This document shows, one piece after another, positions 43,101 to 55,400 of a stretch of DNA of 56,604 nt. The notes under the pieces were generated by a model that did not search any database, was not told where the DNA came from, and saw nothing but the letters and a program-made list of their open reading frames with translations. Position 1 is the first letter of the stretch, and the number at the start of each line of letters is the position of its first letter. Origin of the DNA: Ectocarpus siliculosus. Lineage: Eukaryota; Sar; Phaeophyceae; Ectocarpales; Ectocarpaceae. The position numbers were made by a program, and so were the translations under genes. The stretch covers positions 781,319 to 837,922 of the forward strand of contig FN649757.1 in assembly GCA_000310025.1 (NCBI GenBank). The letters run 5' to 3'.

Positions 43101-44448
43101 GCACGTACACAAGCTTGGAGATAGTCAAGATGAAGGGCGCCACGGGATGGATGAAGGTATCTATCTATACCTTGTAGGTGCATAGATTTTGAGTCGTCAG
43201 CGCTTTGGGGTGGACTTTAAAGCTACAGTTGGATGCCGTATGGCAGGATTCACTGTTTGGCGTTGTCGGTTGAATATTCCAAACCATGTTTTAGAGAAAT
43301 CAGGAGTCACTAGGGACGTTTTGAAAGGGTAAAGACTAAAGTATCAAGAATCAGATGACCGCGGTTGGCTCTGTTGGTTACGCTTGGCTGTGTCGCTTGG
43401 CGGTGTCTGGGTAATGCTCGTCGCTGGGACCGCATGTGGCATCATCTGCATAACGCGTTGCTCTGATGTGGTGTGTCACGCTGCTGTTGTCGTCGTTGTG
43501 ATGTGCAACCGCGGCCAGTTTTTCCAAGACGGGATGCAGACGTTCATCATCTTGATGCTCCCCTGGGTCAGCACTTTCCCTCAGGTATGTGTGACCCGCT
43601 ACGGTGCAATCATGGCGCGAGCTTGTTTGCCCTCCATCTGAAACGTTGTCACGCATGGCGGCGTTGGTGCGGTGGGTTGGTGTAAGGGACCGGGTGTGTT
43701 ACTGTCATCTTGCGTTAATTTTCTGACATGTGGCGAAGGTCTTCTTCTTTCTTTGCAGAGCACGAAATGCAACTGAAATGGGAGCTGCATCCGCGAAAAC
43801 CTCTCTGACGACAAATCGGCATTGAATCTTGTATTGCCGTCGTCGGTCCTGTTAGGATCGGTATGTGCCAGACCGATTCACCCGCCCGATAGCAAGGCGC
43901 CGGTCCTATTCACAACACAGATCAAATTGAATATTGTTATTATGCCTAGAGAGTTCACCCTATATCGGCTATATAGCCCGCTCTATTGACGGCTCATTTT
44001 TGCCTGTATCAAGCTTTTTCGACGTGCGTGCAAAGTGCGCGATGTCTTTGGTGTTACGTTCCCACATCTAGATTCCGTCGACAGCAATGATCTCCACGTT
44101 CGCTCGAAACAAGATGACCCTACCTTGCCCGACACGTCAAATAAACGCGTGGATGACGTCATTGGTTGGTGCATCTCGTTGCCACAGCTTCAGCAAAAGT
44201 GGCTGTAATTCTCTCACCCCGCCTCTCTCTCCACCCGTCGCCATGATCAGGGCGTGTTCATGTACTGGATACCTTCTGCAGTATTCCAGATGGGTCAGAC
44301 GTACACCATGAAGAACAACAAGGTGCGCGAACTCCTCGGGTTGAAGCCGCTGGGTCTCCCACCCAGGGAAGCCGCCGGCGCCACGCCATCGCTAGCACCA
44401 GCACCAGCACCAGCACCAATACCAGCGCCGAAAGCCATCGGGGGCTAG
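40121..44448 (+). CDS. OXA1: Mitochondrial OXA1/YidC-family membrane insertase, central exon(s) unresolved
   Basis: OXA1 inserts mitochondrially made and some imported proteins into the inner membrane. Supported exons: 40121-40765, 42427-42542, 43029-43156, 43519-43584 and 44251-44448. Residues 1-38 are Arg/Ser-rich without acids and end VVRLFSA, typical of a mitochondrial presequence. The first family membrane segment is PWWATIAVATIGVKISLLPV (about 165-184), followed by MDRMRAAWPEIQIL. The next exon gives GMFATPLVNLPVFITFVWSI, then GGILWFVDLTVPDSSLMLPI, LMLPWVSTFPQ and GVFMYWIPSAVFQMGQ, all matching family blocks in order. About 25-30 residues of the matrix loop must come from 40766-42426. 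A piece at 41125 (LSDLVEHVLVRKQ) and one near 41734 (ADILHRFASLRKHE) are candidates, but neither joins in phase cleanly. The intron after 42542 appears to start with GC. The C-terminus is (AP)n and ends in a short tandem repeat. Confidence 0.88.
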
Positions 44449-44502
44449 CACCGAAAGTCGTCGGGGGCTACAGGTATAGCACGGAAAGACATCTGGGGCT
44501 GA
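44422..44502. repeat. Three-copy ~25-bp tandem repeat over the OXA1 stop codon
   Basis: Units of about 25 bases containing GAAAGNCNTCGGGGGCT lie at 44422-44448, 44449-44471 and 44476-44502. The OXA1 stop TAG is formed inside the first unit. The second and third units are more diverged and lie in the 3' UTR. Confidence 0.7.
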
Positions 44503-47500
44503 TCGGCCCAAGGCCGGCCGGAGTGTCCGACCACCGGGATGTAGCCGTGAAGTAGGACGTCAGGAGCAGAGGTCGGGGTTTTCTGACTGGGGCAGCAAGT
44601 GGACCAAGAATAGCAGTAGTTCTGTCGACCGCCCCTTTTGTCAAGGAGCAAGTCCAGATGTCGATGCGAAGAAAGGGCCACTACCGCTGGAACGAGTTTT
44701 TTGCAATGCCTGAGAGCTCACACGCCATGCGTGTTGAGACGTTGTGACTGGGTTGGACGACGCGCATTGCACACCTTCGCCGCTGGCAAACTACTGTCCT
44801 TGCCCTTGTTCCTCTCTGTCTCTGTTGTTGTCTTGTGATGCGTGCGTCTGCCTCATGCTCTGAAGTTGGCTACCTGTAGCCCGCTACCTGACGATTCACC
44901 TCTCTCTTCCGATCTGACTTATTACATGCTTTTTTGTTCCGATCTTCCTTCCATATTGCACCATTCCCTCCGCTATGTGTATTGGCAGTCTCAATCTGTT
45001 GCGTGTCTTTGTTTTTTTTTTTTCTCATGGCATGTACCTTGGTGTACCATTTTGATAAACAATCGGGTTTTTGGTGGTGAAGACAGACAAAACCGAAGAA
45101 AGTTAGTCTGTTTGAACTGCTACGTACAAGTAGTACAAATAATGTATTTAACTTCTTTTAGTCTCTATGGGTGGTGTCCCCCCTCAAAGCTTGTCTCGTC
45201 GCCGTTAGCATCGCCCTCACCATCCGGTGAAACCGAGACAAGAGAAGAGAGAGGCACTCTGGGGCCATAACCCACGGCAGACTGATGATGTGGACGGACG
45301 GGTGTTTATTGTAGCGTCTCCTCAGACAGAATCAACGAACCTTCTTTCCCCCTGCTTCTTTGGGTGTGAATGTACCACAGGCTGCACAGCGGACTGTTTT
45401 TCTGGCGAGGTTCTTTCCCGGAAGGGTCGCAGAGGAGACATCTTGGTACATATATATATATATATGCATATGTTAGACATGTTTCGGTTCTAAATTTACC
45501 ACACTTTGTTGGATACAGCGCAGTATCGTTGCCACACGTACTTGCCCTCGCTGGACACACGGTACCGATCACACGATCACACGCGCGCACAGACAGACAC
45601 ACATTCCCGTCCATCCATCCTTCCACGCTCATGGTCCTACATACTTTACTCTTCATATATATGGGCTTGGTTGCTTGAAACAATGTACATTATTATTATT
45701 CCATGCCTAGTCTACACGTACATCACTCATCTCGACAAAGCTCATTACTGTTACATTTCTCCGAAAGGCACCATGAGAGGGAGATGAGAGGGCAGTAGCA
45801 ATTTGCGGCCCGGCCCGCGAGGTTGTAAGCTTTTAAGCGGGGCGGGGTGTGGCGGGCGGGCGGGCGGGCGGATTTTTTTTCTCGACGTTTTTTGAGAACA
45901 GGCGGAGAAAGTCACAAATAAATAATGCCGCGTTTTCACCGTTTCAGAAAGACGCCGTCAGATTTCAGAACCACAAGGGTACCATTCCAGACATCAGAAA
46001 AATTAATAAGACATCAAGAAAAATCAACGAATCGTTGCTTTTTGAGAAAATCGACCGGAAACTGGCGACTGGCGACCTGCTAGTCTGCTGGTGCTGCTCT
46101 GCTGACTTTGCGTTGTGTGGCGAAAAAATACGCGACACCTCTGGCCGATGTGGACTGCAAGCCTACGCTCCTAGGAAAGAGAGAACGTAGCGGCGGGATC
46201 CTGTGAGACAGGTTACACGCGCGGCGCCCCCGGTGGTGTTGTTCTCGACATTGGTCGTCAGGTTGGTGATGTGAATGCGTTGTGTCTGCTATCATGATGT
46301 GAGAGATGGGTTCCGGCCATCGCGCTGAAGTTGAGGTATAGGGTCTTGTCTGCTCTCATCTCAGGTGCTGCGGTGATGCACCGAGAGAGAGACAGGAGGA
46401 AGAGAGAGAGAGGGGAGTGAGGAGTGGAGGCATGCCTCGACTAGAGACCCTTGTGAGGTGTCAACAGCGGCAGTCGTACTGGCTTAGACAGGGCGAGGGT
46501 GGTGTGAGCTCGGCAACAAGGCGGCACGTCTACCGAACAAGCAGTTGTGTAGTTGGTTGGCCGCTCGGCGAATCTATCTGTGATCGTCTACATAAGTCAG
46601 ATTTCCTTCTCGAACCGGAGACTGCTGCGTTTGCGCGTGCATGCATGCGTGTTGTTCATGTGGCGCCTTGTTGATTGTTGCTGTCCTCATAAGGCATGGC
46701 TACGATGCTGCCGCTAGTCATTGGTGACTTGTTTCACCCGGGTGATTGTGCAATATGAGCTCTTTCGTTTCGGACAATTTCCACTCTTGTTCTCTCCGTG
46801 TCCGGCCGGATATGTAACCGGCCGCAGCACAGCAGCATAGCCATGCGGCAGGTATGGCTGGTGTGGTGTCGTCATGCCTTGTTATTTTATTCGTCATACG
46901 CGTATTCGTAGCACACGTGTTCAATAGCTGATGGCTTCTCTCCGAGACGTGCACGTTTCCCTCGCGTGTGATATCATCGCGGCGTGCACGGGCGGCGACG
47001 CATGGCACAGGAAATTGATTCTCCACCCTCACCACAGACGACAGCGGTAAATAGACACAACGTCACACTGGCCCCAGATCCCTTCCTTCCAACTGAAAGG
47101 ACCCATTCGGTGCAACTACAACACAGCAGTAGTATGCAGACGACGGAGGGCTTGAACCTCCATAATCTCGTTCAGGAGCAGGAGATGGTGTACTCTCCGG
47201 TGCTCGCAACCCGAGCTGTCTGTTCTTTACATTCGTTCCACATGTGCAAAGGAAAGGCGCTTCCTATGCTACTAGTCTATCCCTGCCGTGAGGCATGTCC
47301 CACACGCTCCTTCGAAGACCAAGTATGAAGACGATGTTGCTGGTTCTCCTGTTTTGGGCGAAGTGGACGTTGAAATGGTTGTCGGTTTGTTTTTTGCATC
47401 GCTCTCACCACAGTTGTCGAGCTCAATCACACACCCCTACGAACCACGTTCAAAGCTACACCTGTGAATCGTGACTTCTGCTGCTCTACGTTTTTGTACT

Positions 47501-47526
47501 CGCGGCATATACTTTCACACAGCAGG
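44449..47526. other. Intergenic region between OXA1 and the YGD-repeat gene
   Basis: Both flanking genes run to the right, so this 3.1 kb holds the OXA1 3' UTR and the next promoter. It contains a short (TA)n run at about 45450-45465, a (GGGC)n run near 45855-45870, a GA-rich stretch near 46385, and one ACAGCAGTA motif (47123). Several frames of 80-140 codons exist, but none shows a domain or a convincing exon border. Confidence 0.4.
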
Positions 47527-50500
47527 ATGGACGTCGGGACAGAGAGGCCTCAACTGGCTGTGCGGCCATTCGGCGAAGGCCCAGTTGAAGGCAGCAGTAG
47601 TGCTGAGCAAGAATATGGTAATAGTAACACCAGCAGCAACGGCGGCTTGAGCGGAGAGGTGCAGCCGGCCGTTATATCGGAGGGCGAAGATAGCAGAAAC
47701 AGGTGAGTTGTAGTAATGCCCGGTGTCGTATCTATGTACATGGGTGGCGTCGAATTATGGTGTGGCTTGTGACTGCCCATAAGGGAGAATAGAGGGCTCC
47801 GGTGTCGCATCGAAGGTGCCGAGATCAAACACGGAACGACTGACAGAAGAACGAATGAAATGAACGTGGCTGGCTGAGGCACGAATCAGAGTGCTAGTGT
47901 TGAGTGTTGTACAAACACTGCTGCTGTGCGTGTTCTTATTACGGTTGAGGCCGCTTCGTAGCACCGAGCACCGACCGACCTTGCCTGGCGAAAGTTTGTA
48001 GACACAGCAATAGGATCCGCCGCTGCTGTCTGCGCGCGCTGTCATCTGTCAACTGCCAATTCTGCGTGTATCAAGGGCAAAAGATGAAATGCCTTTGCTT
48101 TTGTAAAGAAGCTGTTGTTTAACTGCAAGCGTAAGATCCTAGGACAACCATTCAAAGATACATAAAATCCGTTAACCAGCTCTCTCAGCGGTGAATCTTG
48201 CAGAGGGCGCAATTTCTGTCCTGTCTTCCGGCCAGCGCGTTGGCACTGCTGCATCGATGCTGCTGCCATTTTAAAAATATGTTTATATTTTTGCAGCGAT
48301 TGACGTGGTGTGTCCACCCGCAACCCCCCAATCACCATCTCGGGCGGTTCATAATTGTGTCTCCTTGTTTGTGTGGACTCTATGCACGAGGGCCCAAACC
48401 TCTTGATTTTGAGAAGGAGCAACACCACTCAACGCTCATCTCGGTGCTGTCATCCGCCCCCCCATTTTTCTCACCTCACGCTAGCGATTATCATGCCAGA
48501 ACAAGCGAAGACCGATACTTCACTCCCTGTTTATCTTCTACCCTGTGTGCCTATTCGACTAAAAATCACACCTTTCGCTATTTCTATATACGTGTTTTTC
48601 ATGCACCAGCCCGGGGCTCACCTGACCGTAAACAGGGAGATTGCTCGTTTGTTCCACCGTCCTCTCCGAGGGTAACCCCAAAGCACGGATTGAATACTTT
48701 ATCGCATATGTTTGCTTAATCAATTTTGCTATGTACGTAGACTACTGGTACTTTCCCTCACGTGGAGGCGGTGGCCGTACCCTCTCTGTTTGTTGTGTGT
48801 AGTTACGACTTTGTGCTTATTTTCGTCACCTGCTTTGTACAATTGCGATTTGTTTCACTCTGGAGAAATTCGAACACACAACCTAGAGCCAGGAGATGTG
48901 TACGAGGATACTATCCCAACGGCAACACTCAGCCGCGGTTATTGTTTAACCGAGCTTCGTGTGTGGTACACAATTAACTTTATAATCGAGTTGCTGAAGG
49001 GGCGGCCGTTCTCTCTCGCTATGAACAAATGAACGTATTGTGGCGAGCACAGCGGCAGAGTAGAGCAGCGGGAGACCAAAATAAAGCTCCCGCTTGGTCT
49101 TCCCTTCCTTCTGCATTACTTAATGACTTTGGCTGGTGCGTCCTACGATACCGAAAGGTGCAGTCTGACCGGCAGGCGGAATAGATGGGAGACGAAATCA
49201 CGTATTTGTATCGTATATTTTTCTTTGTCGGCCCCTTCGTTTTCTGACGACCTTCGCATGACAACAATTTGGTCCGGTTCCTGCCCTGTCTCGGACGGGA
49301 TACTTTGTCGGCGAAAAATGAGAGTATTTTCCACCAAAGGATTGTCTTACCGTAAGTGACGCAAGATAGCACACTCACAGAAGAGGGCATAGCACACCCC
49401 CAACACATCTCTCCAGAAAAGCACACCCCGTGGTGTTTTTTTTTTTTACTCAGAGAAAAACGCCAATTTATCACACCGGTGACGTAAGATAGCACACCCC
49501 CTAAAGTTACGCCGCATTTCCAGTCACGGAGCCTGATTATGGTGGCTGGTGGCAGGTTGCACGAATGTGCACAGCCCGACGTGCAAACACGAACAGGGCA
49601 CACAAGCTGGTATGCACACAAACTAGGACAATACAGAGGTTGAGGACGTAGACAACCCTCCTGACACAACCCTGCTGGAAGTGACATCTGTCGCTCACAC
49701 GGTGCCATCAACATCTGTCTGCGCCGGCGCCTCCACGGGCGACCACATCATTTTTCTCGAAGCACCCCGCCGGCAAGCCAAACGATGAGCCTCCATCAGC
49801 ACCTCCCACCACCGCAAGTGCTGCCAAAGCCCGCTCAACAGCGAGCGTCCGCCGAGGCCCGCACAACATCGTCGGTTGAGGACCGGACAACATCGTCGGT
49901 TGAGGACCGGACAACAGAGTCTGCTGAGTGTTGTGACACCCCGCTTCATTTATCACACCCCTTCAAGGAACGGTGGAGCAGGTAGATATATTATCACGCC
50001 CGCTTGGCGTATCACATCCCCCGGTTGCGGGCTCCGTCGGCGTGCACTTTATCACACCGGTAACACAAGACAGCACACCCATTCCAGGAAAGCACACCCG
50101 GTGATGGAGTTTTTTAAACTCCAAAATATTGTCACCAGGATGTGCTGTCTTGTGTCACACACGGTATTCGACCTCAGGAGTTTGACCCATCTCCCTGCAC
50201 CCGCTGAGAGCAGCGCTCCCTTCGGGTTCATCAGCACTCCTGAACGGTTGGAAATGACCAACTCAAAATCCACGACTTTTCCTCCACGAGATCCCCGACG
50301 GTGTCCCTCCGGGGCTCTCCCTCTTCCCTCCTATCGCCGATGCGGGTGGTTCTGCGGCCGCTGGGTCAACGGGCTCGGGGAGGGCGGGTCGTCGTGGACA
50401 TGGACACCCGCGTCGAGCGCACTTATCATAGGTGCTGATGAGGGCGTCCGTGTAGTCCCCCGAAACGGGGTCGATTTCAGTTCCTGGACGGCCGGCGGTT

Positions 50501-52391
50501 GACGAGGGCGTCCAGGTCCACGACGACCCGCCCTCCCCGAGCTGGTTGACCCGGCGGCCGCAGAACCACCCTTTTGTGTGGGGTGGTTGGTTTTGTTTAT
50601 GATTTAGTTTTGGCAGGGCATATCGATCTTTCCCACGCTTGAGCACAGAGGTCACAGTTGGCGCAATTTTCCACAAGTACCCACCAAAGACACGCTTCCA
50701 TCAACAACCCCGTATCCCGGCCCCCCACACGTCAGGGATACCGTGTCCAAGAAGGGGTTCCAGCGTTGGCTGAGGCCTCCTTCTCCGATACCCGGCTTGA
50801 AGAAGAAGTTCCGCAGCAAGCGCTCGAGAGGAAGTAGCCTGGACGGTGAAGTTCTGCATGCCTTGTCCGGGGTGGACCGGGAAGGAGACTTCGTGCTCAC
50901 TCCCGTGGGATCCGACGGTAACAACTATGCCGGTGATTTGGATACGAGCGCTGGCACCGACGCCTTGGACGATGCTGGTAGTGACAACAGTGGTGCAAGC
51001 GTTGAGGAAGGGGGTGTTAGTGCAGAAGCGGTAGCAGCGAACCTTAGAGGGGGGGGGAGGGGGGAAGGAGAAGACCATAGCACCGGGCAGCCGAAACGAG
51101 CGACCAAGCTCGCGAGGGGTCTGTCGAACGTGGCCCGGCGGCTCACGAAGCGGTCGGTGGGGTCATCGGAGGCGATGAGCTTAGGGAGGGATAACAGCTA
51201 CTTGCGTGCGCACGATGCTGATTTCGACGGCGATGGGCCCAGATCGTTCACCGGGGGTTGGAGCAATAGCCCAACGTCGCCGGAGCATGGCGAGAGGTGC
51301 GTAACGCTTTTCACTCATACCTTAAAAATTGGTTGCATGGTGTGCTGCAATGCTCCGTTGCTTTCATCTCCCCAGACAGTCATTTGTGGATTTGTTTCGA
51401 TGTCTGAAGGCCAGGGACTCCTTCCAAACGCCTGTCCGAATAGGGAGTGAGTGGCCTTGGTACGTGCCGTAATCTAATCAACTCTCGTGTGTCAGCGTGA
51501 GGATTTTCTCTTGTACGCATGAGCACCCCATGAGGCTACGCTAAGGGAGGATCATGCCGATGATCCCTGTCGATCAGCGTCAAAGGATCCCATAATTTAT
51601 TTGGGTGAATAGCGTGCTAGTTGTTGATGCGTAGCTTTGATGAGGTCAGCAGTGCCGACGTGCCTAGTATAGTCTACGTCCACAAGAGGCCAGAACCAGG
51701 TTCATGCTGCTGTCTTTTATCCTTATTTTTTTTTGGGGGGTGCGCACGATTCATCCTTCCACTCGGGCATTCTATGTAAGAGCGGTAGGACACGATCATG
51801 CAAGTTGCTTGTAGCGTCACTTTGGATCCGTGCGAATACCCTCGACAATGGTGTTCTCAACGCCGTCCGTTTATCTTTCGAATTTCCATCGCCTAGGCAC
51901 AGGAAATTGCCCCAAGACTGGCATTTACCTCTCACAAGCACGAGCCCCGTGACGCCCCCGATGGCGTCGCCGCCGCCGCAAGCTGACCAAGGCAGGCCTC
52001 CTCGCAGCAGCACCAGCAGCCGGCGGCCTTCTCCGACAACGAGCGGAGAAATGTTGATGCCGGGGCTTCCTCCGCCCCGAATGCCACGAATCACTCGAGG
52101 CCTCACGGACCCGGGGAGTCCGTGCGATCACCGGAGGTTCGAGGGGACTGTAACGGGCGTGGGCAGTGAATCGCGCAGGAAGGAAGATCTACTGGAAAAG
52201 GGGGGAGAAGGCGTGTGCAGGGCAGAGGCACGGGAACAGGAGGGGAAGCCGGAGGTGGCCAGAGGCCGGCGTGGGCTGTTGGAAGGGAGCAAGAGCAAGA
52301 GCCTGTCTCCGAAGGGGGGGTGGGAGGGCGTCGGGGAGAGACATCGAAGCCGCTCGGCCTCCCCAAAGCGTGTGGTAAGCGAGAGGAGACA

Positions 52392-52434
<43 letters not shown>

Positions 52435-55400
52435 GAGGAGAAAACATGACTCGTCGTTCATATCATGCAGTAGTTTCGTTTCAACACTACCGTCTCTTCA
52501 TAATCGTTTTGGGGTTCGTTGCTTTACTGTCGTCCTCGTCTTTCCGCGCGTCGTTGATCTGAATCGCCATGGCCGTTGCAAGCGCAGTCCGCACAAAGAG
52601 TGACCTGTATTTGGGGAGGGGTGGAGAGGTCGCGATGATTTTCACGATGACATCACCGCTCGCCGTGCGGGCCAACTTGCTGTGTAGAGGCATCGACAGC
52701 AGTTCATGCTCTACCGATTCTTACCAGTATACACGAATCTTCTTGAACACTGAATACTGTTGGAAGGGAAGTATTTGTCTTGTCCTGCGTATGAACCCCA
52801 AGCTGCGTCCAAAATCATAGCTCCTCGCGAGAAATGGTAGCTGGGACTGAGGAGGCGCGGATGTGGCGTGGTTAAAACCGCGTTGCCCCTTTTCAACAAG
52901 CACTGCCAAGCGTCTCTGTGCGTTGAACAACAGGTGTCGGGTGCATGCCTTCCCACTGCTATTGTGTGCTATTGATCAATCCATTCCAGAATCCCTTCAA
53001 CCGCAAGCCCGTGTCACCCTCGGGGAACGGCCAAGACCAAGAGCAAACCCAAGGCCGAGGCCAAGATGGCCAGGAGGGCCACACCGATCAAAAAATTAGC
53101 AGCTTCAACCCAGCATCACCAGTCACTACTAGCGCAACCCCGCCTTCCGACGAGGCGACAGCGGCACAAGCGACGAGCAAAGCGAAATTGAACGCCGAAA
53201 AGATTCTCCACTGACAGGTCCAAGTGTGACGAAGTCATCAAAGGCCATGTCAAGCGGGGCGACTCAGGACATGCACCAAGCGTTGTTGAGGATGTCCCAG
53301 CTGCTCCCGCGAAGGGTCCGCCCTGTGTGCCGGCGGCCCTGCCCCCGGAGCTGAAGTATGGTGATAGGCTGAGGCTCAAAGCCAGGTAGGTAGATACAAC
53401 TTTTGGATCGTCGGTGTGCCTCGCCTGTTGATTTGGTACGGTACGCTCATGAATGCTTGTAATCACCGCTTCGAACGCTTTCGTAGGCGGTGCTTGCCGA
53501 GCACTACACCACCCACTTCAGGAGCTGGTTCCTCGAGTTGCTGATTATCGGTTCCTCTGTTCCCCGGTCGTTGCTATTTTCATGTCCCACCGCCCATTCA
53601 AGACCACCGTTTCTTAGCCCCCATCGCCTTCTACGGTGCTCAATGTTGATGCAGGCCTCTTTCGCCTTCCAGAGGTCACCACAGGCCCTCCGGAGGGAGT
53701 GACATCTCAGTCGGTGCGTTGGGAGAAGGTGGTGCTAGTGGCCCAGCTGAAGGCGTGGTGGGAGGAGGCGGGGGCTTTGTCGGTTCGCTGGAGAAGGTGC
53801 AGAAGGTATCGACGAAGCTGTTCAGGAGGAGCGAGGTGGCGGTGATCAGCCAGTCCGAAGGGAAAAACGCCGCGGGATTCACCAGCTGCCACTTCAAGGT
53901 GTGCAGTCGTAGCAACGCGCGCCCCGCTGTACGTTGTCGTAGACGGCAGTAGTGTTGGTGATATGTTGCCGTTTTTTGTTCCGTGCCGATGGGAGACTCG
54001 CGGTGCTTGTGCAGTCTCCTTCAAACAAGTCTGGATGGTGGATATTTGGTGTAGGTAGTAATTGAATTGCTACTAGGTTGTCGATGCGGTGATGGTGTTC
54101 TGGAGGTGTGGGCAGCGGTGATTTCATTGCTTTCGATTTTCACAGATGTGCCCGTCGTTACCGTTGACCAGACTACTGGAGTTCTCGCTCCCCCTCTCCG
54201 GTAGGTGCTTTTGGTGAAACAACGGTCTCCTGGGTTACCGATGTGCTAAGGTCTTGGTTCAACGACCCTTTATCAATGTACATGTAGTTGTGTTTCCACG
54301 GGAGTCACCAATCCCTGGGCCAGTTGGACACCTGTTGGGTGTTTCTGTTCTGTTGCTTCATGCATTTCCCCCTTGTTTTCACGTCTTGCGTCACAGGCCG
54401 TTGACCCCGAGAACAAGAAAAAGGACGGGGACGTAGTGCGCTACGGGGATGTGATCTTCCTGGTCGACGACAGGAATTACGTGTGGAGCGACAACGTGAG
54501 AAATGTACGCCCTCGTGTTGTACAATGTATGCTACACTGCCTACTGTTGGGGTCCACCACTGGCGGTGTGCCTACTGCTGTTGCACGGGCACGTACGCTG
54601 TGATATGACTCTCATGCACGGGAGCTATTGAGTTCCGCGGCCTAGTGTGAACTGGGTAATTTGTTGATCTCACTACGGAAGAATCTGCTGTTCAACAAGT
54701 GCCGTCCTGCAGTGTCAGTATTTCGTTAGGCTTGGGCTACTGTAGTTCGTTGTGACCGTGACCCCCTGCTTGTTTGTTCCCCCCCGGCGTGCCCGAACAA
54801 TGCCTGCTTGCATCGTTGCCGGATCTGCGTCTTATGCAGGGGCATTTGTTGCCTGGGTCGTTGAGAATGAAATCCAGGGGATCGAAGCGGCAAATCGCGG
54901 TGAGCTTCAAGCCCTTCTTGGCGCCGCTGAAACTTGATGCCAACAACGAATTGCCTGCAGTGGTGTTCAGCACGCACGGATTACAGATCACGACGGTCGA
55001 GTACAGCAGCAAGGACCAGAACACCAAGAAGCGACGCACTTCTTCGAGGTGGGAGAGAGACTTTGAGGTTTCGCCGTGTTGTCTATTGACGGAAGTCTGG
55101 GTTGGACAGCAGTTTGTGAAATGTCAACTCTTTGCCTTGCTGCGACGTCTGTGGGGGCGATGACGGGAGGCTTGCTTGAATACAATATCGACTTGTCCAA
55201 TATCTGAAGACCCGGCCCTCCTTGCCCTTGCCTCTTGCTGAGCAACTCTCCTCCCTTCCCCTGCGCCGCTCCTTCTGCTACTTGACTTGGTGTTTGTCGC
55301 TAATACAACAATAGGAAGAACTTCCATGCACTGACCGCTTTCTCGAAGAAAAACAGCGGCAATCCTAGCGTCAACGGGGCGTTTCTCTGCGCAGACGGAC

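Noticed and set aside
48854-48930. tRNA-like string on the minus strand (TGTTCGAATTTC resembling a B box)
   Set aside because: The five-base T stem does not pair and no acceptor stem can be formed; no cloverleaf results.
49019-49714. 231-codon minus-strand frame
   Set aside because: Covers the TATCACACC repeat cluster in an intron, with no domain and high Cys/Ser content typical of chance frames.
54147-54201. Possible extra YGD-gene exon (VPVVTVDQTTGVLAPPLR)
   Set aside because: It reads naturally but its borders are out of phase with both neighbours, whereas 53655-53898 joins 54397-54495 directly in phase.
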